Source: Planctomycetota bacterium (GTDB lineage: Bacteria > Planctomycetota > Planctomycetia > Planctomycetales > Planctomycetaceae). From it: a DNA stretch of 64,000 nt. Made by a program: the position numbers and the translations under genes. Positions 57,999 to 64,000 of the stretch are shown piece after piece (within the stretch, counting starts at the first letter, position 1; each line of letters begins with the position of its first letter). Location: contig JAQBVJ010000006.1 in the NCBI GenBank assembly GCA_027623235.1, positions 42,621 through 106,620 on the forward strand, written 5' to 3'. The notes beneath the pieces were generated by a model, which was given only the letters and a program-made list of their open reading frames with translations, did not search any database and was not told the origin of the DNA.

Positions 57999-58063
57999 GT
58001 CTGTCGGCCACAAACGACGTCGGCCTTGAGAACCCTTCCAGCCTCTCCTGCAGAACCCAGCAC

Positions 58064-60007
58064 ATGAGCCCAACCCCCACTGACACTCCTGCGGACTTCG
58101 CTGCAATCCCATCCGAACTGATTGAGAGGGTCTGCAAGCGTTTGAAGGAAGGCGGAAGCGTTCGAGAAGTCCTGCCTGACGGCGGTCTGCTGAGCATCGA
58201 TCGACTACGGCCGTTTCTTTGTGTCTACCGACACACCGCCGGCCGGTCGGATGCGGGCACGGACTCGCTTGTGCGCGGCGAAGCGTCTTACCTGATGGTG
58301 CCGGGGAATGCGCCGGCTCGAAAAGGGCTTCGACCACTGGTGCGGCGTCTGGCCGAAACGGCGAATGAGCGATTCGGGGCATTTTTCATTATCGAACTCT
58401 GGGCCTCTCCGGACGAAGAGGTTCCGCAGGAAACTCACTCCAAAACCGGTGAGGTCCTGCTGCCGGCCCCACGGTTTACTGTTCACGAACGAGCTCCGGA
58501 ACGGCCCGGGCCGTCAGTCAACGAAATGATATTCGCTCTGGAGCTGATTCAGCTTCATGGCCAGACGGGCATTGTCGATGTCATTTTGAAGGGCATCGCG
58601 CATCCACCGGGGGCAAAGCCGCTCATCGCGAATAAAGACGGGCTGAAGATCAACTGCTTTGTCGTCGGTCTGGAGATTCTGCCCGTTTTTCGCAATCCCA
58701 AGACGGGTGAAGTTTTTCCTGACGTCTTGAGAGAGATGCAACTGGGCGTCGGCCGGGCGCTTCGAAAAGCGTTCTTTACGTTTTCGTTGCGGCGGACAAA
58801 TACCCGTCCGGAGCACTGGTTTGCGCTGGGACGAAGCCGGTTACCAGAACTGGTCTGGAAAATTGATCGGCAGTTGTCAGAGATCGGAGGACAATTCAGC
58901 TTCCTGCTTCAGGTGACGCCAATTAACTCGGAAGCCGCCTGGAACGACTTCAAGGCCGGCAAATTTCGTGAGGTGCCGTCGTTCAATTACCGACCGCTGC
59001 CAGCGGATCCCTTGCTTCTGAAGCGACAGGTCAACAACGTCCGGACCGAAAAAGTCGTCGACGCAACGCTGGCTCACGTCCTCAGGCAGACTCAGGACGA
59101 ACTCGACCGGATGCTCACGATGCTGAGCGATGTGGGGACTCCTCGATTTCTTCCTGGAAGCCTGCAGATTTTTGGAGCTGTCGAACCGGAACTTCTTGAG
59201 CTGGCCAGGCAGATGCTGCAGGTCCCCGCCCAGAAATCCGGCGTCAATGCGGACAATTCGGCCCCGGTGACGGCGGCACAGTTCGCCCGCCGTGCGTCAG
59301 AGGAAATCCACTCTTATCAGAAGCAGCTGCCGACATTTGCTGCAAAGGTCGAACTTCGCGAGGACATGTTTTCCGGCCTGATGGTCTCGTCCGGACAACT
59401 GCTGATCGGTCGCGAGACGTCCGTCCCGGCGGGCCGGGTCGAGGCTCTGCTGGCTCACGAAGTCGGGACCCACCTGGTGACGTTTTACAACGGGCAGGCC
59501 CAGCCTTTACGACTTCTGTCGACCGGGCTGGCCGGTTACGACTCGCTGCAGGAGGGCCTCGCAGTCCTGTCAGAGCATCTTGTCGGTGGCCTGACGCGGG
59601 GACGTCTCAGAATGCTGGCTGCGCGTGTCGTGGCAGCTCACATGATGAGCAACAATTTTCCGTTTTCCGAGACCTGGCAGCGACTGGTGGATGAGTTCGA
59701 CCTGGAACAACGCTCGGCCTGGACAGTCACCATGCGGGTCTACCGAGGTGGCGGCCTGACAAAGGACGCAGTGTATCTGCGTGGTCTGGTTGAGATTCTG
59801 AAATATATCGGGAGCGGCGGCGAACTCGATCCTCTGTTTATCGGCAAGCTGGCGGTCCAGCACGTGCCGGTGATGCAGGAACTTGTCTACCGCGAAATCC
59901 TCAAGACACCGCCGTTGACTCCGCACTACATGACACATCCAGCCGCTGCCGCGGCTCTTGCCAGCGTGAGGAAAGGGATCACCGTTCTGGACCTGTTTCC
60001 CTCATAA
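58064..60007 (+). CDS. DUF1704 / QEGLA-motif metallopeptidase-like protein
   Basis: 647 residues. LLAHEVGTHLVTFYNG (HExxxH, near 465) and GYDSLQEGLAVLSEHLVGG (the QEGLA motif, with a further Glu) define the DUF1704 family, known as the flavohemoglobin-expression-modulating QEGLA proteins and related to eukaryotic tubulin-tyrosine carboxypeptidases (MATCAP). VSSGQLLIGRETSVPAGRV precedes the site. The bacterial substrate is unknown. It follows the sulfatase by 65 bp on the same strand but the link is unclear. Confidence 0.9.
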   Translation: MSPTPTDTPADFAAIPSELIERVCKRLKEGGSVREVLPDGGLLSIDRLRPFLCVYRHTAGRSDAGTDSLVRGEASYLMVPGNAPARKGLRPLVRRLAETANERFGAFFIIELWASPDEEVPQETHSKTGEVLLPAPRFTVHERAPERPGPSVNEMIFALELIQLHGQTGIVDVILKGIAHPPGAKPLIANKDGLKINCFVVGLEILPVFRNPKTGEVFPDVLREMQLGVGRALRKAFFTFSLRRTNTRPEHWFALGRSRLPELVWKIDRQLSEIGGQFSFLLQVTPINSEAAWNDFKAGKFREVPSFNYRPLPADPLLLKRQVNNVRTEKVVDATLAHVLRQTQDELDRMLTMLSDVGTPRFLPGSLQIFGAVEPELLELARQMLQVPAQKSGVNADNSAPVTAAQFARRASEEIHSYQKQLPTFAAKVELREDMFSGLMVSSGQLLIGRETSVPAGRVEALLAHEVGTHLVTFYNGQAQPLRLLSTGLAGYDSLQEGLAVLSEHLVGGLTRGRLRMLAARVVAAHMMSNNFPFSETWQRLVDEFDLEQRSAWTVTMRVYRGGGLTKDAVYLRGLVEILKYIGSGGELDPLFIGKLAVQHVPVMQELVYREILKTPPLTPHYMTHPAAAAALASVRKGITVLDLFPS

Positions 60008-60136
60008 CGAGCCCGCCGACGGCGCGGTCGTCAAGTTGTCACGAAAGTGGATTTGCCGTGTGCATCCCGGTACAGAGGATTTGACGCTTGAATTGTTCCT
60101 GAGTTTCCGAACTCCATCCGAAGCGACCGCTGCCAC

Positions 60137-60301
60137 ATGGGTGACCAGATTCAGCAAAGCTGGAAACAGCTTCAGGAAGCCGTCTCGACGACGCAGAACA
60201 TCACCGCCCTGACGATGGCGGTGTACCTTGTGCTGGGCGGTCTGCTCGCGCTTTACCTGCGAAAAAGCACGGCCCGATTTTCGAAACTCAGCACGCGATG
60301 A
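60137..60301 (+). pseudogene. Truncated start of a DUF4956-like membrane protein
   Basis: 54 codons: MGDQIQQSWKQLQEA then NITALTMAVYLVLGGLLALYLRKSTARF. The hydrophobic helix and its following LYLR resemble the first membrane helix of DUF4956 proteins, which are normally about 220 residues with several more helices. Here the frame stops right after that helix, and the ATGA stop overlaps the start of a partial CotH-like frame. DUF4956 genes usually precede cotH genes, so this looks like the left remnant of a deletion. The family call rests on a short segment and is inference. Confidence 0.55.
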
Positions 60302-61227
60302 TTTTCGAGGATGTCAAAGAAGACACCCGCAAGCTGTACTCATTCGAAGATTTTGCCGAAGCAGAAAACGCACAGAGCGCCGGACGAGGTCCTGGTGCAA
60401 AGGCGATCGGAATGAAAACGTTCGCGCAGGCTCGCCGCAGTTTCCTGCTGTCGCATCCAGAGATCGACCGCCCTCTGCCAGCGATCAAGTCCGTCACGAA
60501 AGTGGAGAACGTGAAAGCCGGTGAGCCGATCGACATCACGATTCACGCGACCGGCGGAGAAGCTGTGGCGGAGAAGGTCCTGCTGTATTACTCAACTGGT
60601 CGTGAATCGCCGTATGTGACTGCCCTTGTCAGTTCGTCCGAGCAGGGCGTTTACTCAGCCGTCATCCCCCCTCAGCGTGGCGGGACAACGGTCAGATATT
60701 ATGTCGAGGCAAGATCTGACACGAAGACAGCGACGACGGTCTTTTACCCGAATCGAGCTGAGGCCGGACCGCTGACGTTCAAAGTTCCGGCTCGTTTCGC
60801 GGACAAATCTCAGGTCATTATCAAGGAGGTGCTGGCCTCGAATACTCGGACTGTTGCCGATCCGCAGGGAGAATTCGACGACTACATCGAGCTCCACAAT
60901 ACCGGCGACACGGTGGTCGATCTTACCGGTCGATACCTGACCGACTCGAAGACCAGCCTTCGAAAGTGGGCGTTCCCTGCCGGCACGAAGATCGCGGCCA
61001 GCGGCTACCTGCTCGTCTGGGCGGACGAAGATGGAAAAGCGACGTCCGGCCTGCACGCCAGTTTCAAGCTGTCTCAAAAAGGTGAGACCGTTTACCTGGT
61101 GGATTCAGACGAAAACGAAAATGTCGTCCTCGACTCGCTCACGTTTCCGGCTCAGCGAACGGATGTCGCATTCGGACGCGGCAGCAACGGCAAGCTCGAA
61201 CCAGTCGCCCCGACGCCGGGGAAATGA
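60298..61227 (+). pseudogene. C-terminal part of a CotH-type / lamin-tail protein
   Basis: 309 codons. The beginning, IFEDVKEDTRKLYSFEDFAE followed by GMKTFAQARRSFLLSHPEID, matches the last helix-rich part of CotH kinase-like proteins (D..K.YSYE.F then G.K.F...R..YLL.HP.), whose preceding catalytic core of roughly 300-400 residues is absent. A beta-rich domain follows (about 90-190) and then a lamin tail domain (VIIKEVLASN, FDDYIELHNTGDTVVDLTGRYL, GYLLVWADEDG). The start ATG overlaps the preceding frame by four bases. It may still be expressed, but the kinase part is gone. Confidence 0.65.
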
Positions 61228-61309
61228 CAACCCGGTTCCGACCCTTTCAGCAATCGCTGTTGATCAGACTTCGCGACGCCGCCGCCTGCTGTCGGGATCC
61301 GTCAACGAA

Positions 61310-61343
61310 AACACCCCGGCTGGAAAAGTCCCGCCGGGGTGTT
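61310..61343 (-). terminator. Hairpin terminator candidate, minus strand
   Basis: An 11-bp stem (AACACCCCGGC at 61310-61320, GCCGGGGTGTT at 61333-61343) with a 12-base loop. On the minus strand, the stem is followed by TTCGTTG, and the stem itself ends in TT, giving a modest T-rich tail. It lies about 25 bp after the end of the TPR gene (61370), so it probably ends that transcript. Confidence 0.65.
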
Positions 61344-61369
61344 CTGATTCCTGTGGCTCGCCCGATTGA

Positions 61370-62791
61370 TTATTGAAATTTTTGAAGGGCGTAGCTTGCT
61401 CCACGGAAGGCGGAGAGTTCTTTCTGCCCTGTCGCAAGAGCCTGCTGGTAAGCCGTCGCGGCTTCCTGCTGCTTTCCTCGGCGAAGATGGTGCTCAGCCA
61501 CGAAGAAGCGGGCTTCGCAAAGCTGAGCGGTCTGGATTTTCGCGTCGGTCCGGTCGACTCGGTTGATCAGGTCGTCGCCGGAGATTTCGCCGACGTGGAA
61601 CAGAATCACGTGGTCGATCCAGTCCCGTTCTTTCTCTGACTTCTGCCGACTCGACAGTGCGATTCCGGCGGCTTCTGCCGAGCGTCCCAGGCGGACCAGC
61701 GTCCAGACACGCCACGGGTCAATGAAGCGGGCCGAACCGCCGGCTTCGGCAACCTTGTTGAATTCCGCGAGAGCTCCCGCGTAGTCACGGCCGAAAAAGC
61801 GGGCGAATCCGGCATCGGCGTGAGCAATCGGATCGTTCGGGTGAACTCGCAGGACCATGTTGTAATCCTCGAGAGCGGCCTGCCAGTTGCCCTGGACCAG
61901 TCGCGAGGTGCCTCGCATTCCGTACACAGCCGGCTGATTTGCGTTTACTTGAAGTGACGCGGTGAAGTCACGCTCGGCTTCGGCAGGCTTGCCGCCTTCC
62001 AGCCAGGTATAACCTCGATTCGTGATCGCGATGAAGTATTGCGGATTCTTCTGAACGGCCGACGTGAAGCTGCGAAGAGCGTCATTCGGCCGACCGATCT
62101 TCTGGTAGTACATCCCCTGATTGTTGTGGACCAGTGGCTCGTCTGGAAATGCCTTGATCGCTTCCGCGTAAGCAGCGATGGCGAATTCCGCCTGGTCGGC
62201 GGCCGCGTAGGCATCCGGGATCGCCAGGTAAGAAGCCATGTGTTTCGGATTGAGAGCGATCGCGGCTCGAAAATCCTTCACCGCGGCAGTGGCGTCCTGC
62301 ATCGCCGAGTTGGCAAGGCCTCGCTGGTAATACGTGTTGGCTTTCTGCTCGGCCGTGATTTTCGGATGACTGAGAAGCTGGCCGGCAATCTGGATAGCAA
62401 CTTCGGCGTGAGTTGACTGGTCTTCCAGATTCGCGAGGCTGGTCATGCCGTAGAGGTACGGCAGGTAGTAGTTGAACTCGGCGTCTTGTCCGGCCACTGT
62501 GATCGCTTCCCGGGAATCGGCGATTCCGGCGCGGATCATGACCGCATCGGTCATTGCGATTCCGAATTCGATCTGTGAACTGCCTCGCAGATGCAACGCC
62601 AATGGGTCTTTCGGGTTGGCTTTGAGCACCTCGCCCGTAATGTCGATGACGGTTTGCCAGTCGCTCGATTCGAAGGCCTGCGAGGCCTGTTTTCGCTGGC
62701 CTTCATGTTGAGGCAGCGACTGAGCCTGAACGAGGCTCGATGTCGAGACGAGGGCGGCAAAAGCAAGGGCTGTGCAGAATCCCTTCCTCAT
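61370..62791 (-). CDS. Secreted TPR-repeat protein
   Basis: 473 residues with a signal peptide (GFCTALAFAALVSTSSLVQA) and about ten TPR repeats from residue 50 to the end (for example YYQRGLANSAMQDATAAVKD, AYAEAIKAFPDEPLVHNNQG, YYQKIGRPNDALRSFTSAV). It should be a periplasmic scaffold for protein contacts; partner unknown. ATG 62791 has AAAGGA 7 bases upstream. The frame is open to 63010, but the extra residues are not a leader. Confidence 0.87.
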   Translation of the reverse strand: MRKGFCTALAFAALVSTSSLVQAQSLPQHEGQRKQASQAFESSDWQTVIDITGEVLKANPKDPLALHLRGSSQIEFGIAMTDAVMIRAGIADSREAITVAGQDAEFNYYLPYLYGMTSLANLEDQSTHAEVAIQIAGQLLSHPKITAEQKANTYYQRGLANSAMQDATAAVKDFRAAIALNPKHMASYLAIPDAYAAADQAEFAIAAYAEAIKAFPDEPLVHNNQGMYYQKIGRPNDALRSFTSAVQKNPQYFIAITNRGYTWLEGGKPAEAERDFTASLQVNANQPAVYGMRGTSRLVQGNWQAALEDYNMVLRVHPNDPIAHADAGFARFFGRDYAGALAEFNKVAEAGGSARFIDPWRVWTLVRLGRSAEAAGIALSSRQKSEKERDWIDHVILFHVGEISGDDLINRVDRTDAKIQTAQLCEARFFVAEHHLRRGKQQEAATAYQQALATGQKELSAFRGASYALQKFQ

Positions 62792-63193
62792 GGCGGAATC
62801 CTTTCCGTACGATTGAGAGAGTAGGCCAGATTTCGAAAAGCCGCCGGCTGGTCGAGGCCGATCGGCTCGGATTTTCATGGTCAAAACGCGGGGACTATAG
62901 CCTGACCCCGCAAAACGGGCCAAGACGTGTTCCGGATTCCGATCCCGGAATTGAAGTAACAGCCCCTGCGTTATGATCGGCAGAAGCCCTGCCCAACGTG
63001 AACACTCCACAGAAAGTGTGGAGCCACATCAGCGCGGTCCGCATGTCGGAGAATCGCCGAAACTCCTGTTCCATTGCGGGTTTCCGTAATGCGTATACCA
63101 GGCAACCCTGCGGGCGCAAACAGTGTTAACTCGTGGATGCGCATATCCCATAAAAAGCCCCGATTTTACCCTGTCTACCACATTCTGCTCTCC
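62792..63193. other. Upstream region of the TPR and pilin-like genes
   Basis: About 400 bases with no supportable gene. It contains two short hairpins (GCGGGG / CCCCGC near 62887-62910, CTCCACA / TGTGGAG at 63006-63023). The promoter for the TPR gene (minus) should be here. Confidence 0.4.
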
Positions 63194-63209
63194 CGGCACG
63201 GTGTGTGCA
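63194..63209 (+). promoter_or_regulatory. Sigma-54 type promoter candidate for the pilin-like gene
   Basis: CGGCACGGTGTGTGCA matches the -24/-12 consensus TGGCACG-N4-TTGCA at every position except the first T and one T in the -12 box. The invariant GG and GC are correctly spaced. It is about 115 bp before ATG 63324. Confidence 0.6.
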
Positions 63210-63323
63210 ATGACACAAAATGCACTTTGTCGACAGGTGTGTGTGTCTACGGCGGACGGCTGTGCCCGGCCCGCTGTTCGTCAATTTTTTGGTCCTTCGA
63301 GTAAGAACTACAAGGAGAACTCG

Positions 63324-63671
63324 ATGCGAAACATGCTTACGCGTTTGTGGGCGGATGACGCTGGATTCATCGTTTCTACGGAACTGATGATTACTGCGAC
63401 GCTGCTCGTTATTGGGCTTCTGGTTGGTCAAGTGACCCTCCGTGATGCCGTGCTGTCGGAACTGGGTGACCTGGCCCAGGCCATCAACGACACGAACCAG
63501 TCGTACTCGTACACATCAGTGACGGGGCACTCCAGCTCCGTTGCAGGTGCGGAATTCGCAGACCGCGCTGACTTCTGCGACGACAATGATGATACGACTC
63601 AAGGTTCCCAGGGCAGTGGAGACGGTGCATGTATTGGCATCAGCGTCGCTCCGGATGCTGAAGATACTTAG
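63324..63671 (+). CDS. Pilin-like small membrane protein
   Basis: 115 residues. It starts MRNMLTRLWADDAGFIVSTE, a short basic leader, then a hydrophobic helix with a Glu five residues in (TELMITATLLVIGLLVGQVT), as in type IV and Flp/Tad pilins. The remainder is polar, with a Ser/Gly/Asp-rich C-terminus including two Cys. The DDAG motif and helix recur in the partial gene at 63810. AAGGAG lies 6 bases before ATG 63324. The frame is open further upstream to 63123 but the leader suggests 63324. Confidence 0.75.
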   Translation: MRNMLTRLWADDAGFIVSTELMITATLLVIGLLVGQVTLRDAVLSELGDLAQAINDTNQSYSYTSVTGHSSSVAGAEFADRADFCDDNDDTTQGSQGSGDGACIGISVAPDAEDT

Positions 63672-63737
63672 AAGATTGATTCATCTGCGTGGGAAACGCG
63701 AATTGTTCGTGGCCCACGAAATGGTGGATACAGCGAA

Positions 63738-63784
63738 CACCAGAGGGCGAGCTTCTGCTCCCCTCTGGTGCTTTTCTGCTTTTC
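63738..63784 (+). terminator. Rho-independent terminator
   Basis: A perfect 10-bp stem, CACCAGAGGG (63738-63747) and CCCTCTGGTG (63761-63770), is followed by CTTTTCTGCTTTT. It lies about 65 bp after the pilin-like gene and before the next one, so the two are probably separate transcripts or attenuated. Confidence 0.85.
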
Positions 63785-63809
63785 AACTCTATGCGTCTAA
63801 CGTGACAAG

Positions 63810-64000
63810 ATGGCCATGCCGTTAAAAAATTCCGCAGTCCGGCTCTTTCGCGATGACGCAGGCGTCTTATCGTCAATTGACTACATCCTGTTTGTTACGA
63901 TCCTGACGATCGGGTCTGTTGTTGGACTGGCAACGGGCGTGACCGCCATTCCTCCGGCAGATTTGGAAGGGTTTGAGAATCAGTGGACATTGACCTGGCT
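63810..64000 (+). CDS. Second pilin-like protein, 3' end outside window
   Basis: 63 full codons visible. The N-terminus carries LFRDDAGVLSSIDYILFVTI and then LTIGSVVGLATGV, with the same basic leader, DDAG motif and single hydrophobic helix as the gene at 63324. The two are clear paralogues over that segment. The start is ATG 63810 or 63816. The gene continues past the window edge, so its C-terminus and length are unknown. Confidence 0.7.
   Translation, partial: MAMPLKNSAVRLFRDDAGVLSSIDYILFVTILTIGSVVGLATGVTAIPPADLEGFENQWTLTW

Overview
The window looks like chromosomal DNA from a planctomycete (class Planctomycetia). The evidence is indirect: high GC, sparse operons, two sulfatases, a DUF1080 3-keto-disaccharide hydrolase, giant PQQ-type beta-propeller proteins, a CehA/McbA-type PHP protein, secreted Gfo/Idh/MocA proteins, a DUF1704 (QEGLA) protein, pilin-like proteins starting with a DDAG motif, and many palindromic intergenic repeats. 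There is no rRNA, no tRNA that I could recognise, no CRISPR array, no prophage and no transposase.

Layout. 1-4.3 kb: the end of an export operon (membrane protein, ABC ATPase, ABC permease). 4.3-13.3 kb: an oxidoreductase, a DPP-IV-like S9 peptidase, a methyltransferase, an acidic membrane protein and a 977-residue secreted protein of unknown role. 13.3-26.9 kb: a repeat-rich stretch with a DUF3592-like protein, a 1470-residue PQQ/LamG/FN3/methyltransferase-like mosaic, a DUF1080 protein, a small Cys protein, ribokinase, and three minus-strand secreted hydrolases (acetyl-xylan-esterase-like, CehA/McbA, lipase-like). 27-29.6 kb: mannose-1-phosphate guanylyltransferase and a TIGR01777 epimerase. 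29.6-38.5 kb: a TPR membrane protein and a small partner, a PhyH dioxygenase, NadA, a SirB1-family protein, a GNAT enzyme, a small CxxC protein and RtcA. 38.5-42.7 kb: the glycine decarboxylase genes gcvH-gcvPA-gcvPB (no gcvT here), preceded by rpiB. 42.9-51.6 kb: a YrdC-like/LMW-PTP fusion, a methyltransferase, MurD, a small DUF5658-like protein, a MEKHLA protein overlapping recG, and an APC permease. 51.6-60 kb: two sulfatases, PurU, a secreted WD40-Gfo/Idh fusion and a DUF1704 protein. 60-64 kb: an apparent deletion scar joining the start of a DUF4956-type gene to the end of a CotH/lamin-tail gene, a TPR protein, and two pilin-like genes, the first behind a good sigma-54 promoter match.

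Most genes are housekeeping or secreted catabolic functions. Sulfatases, DUF1080, esterase and oxidoreductases fit breakdown of sulfated or acetylated polysaccharide, but they are scattered rather than in one locus. PurU and the Gcv proteins both belong to one-carbon metabolism.

The least ordinary content is (1) at least five families of palindromic or inverted-repeat elements, one of which sits in frame inside a coding sequence (153 bp, 51 codons); (2) unusual fusions (WD40-Gfo/Idh, YrdC-LMW-PTP, PQQ-LamG-FN3-Rossmann-PQQ); (3) the DUF4956/CotH scar; (4) the sigma-54-linked pilin-like pair. I did not find a convincing new defence or mobile system.
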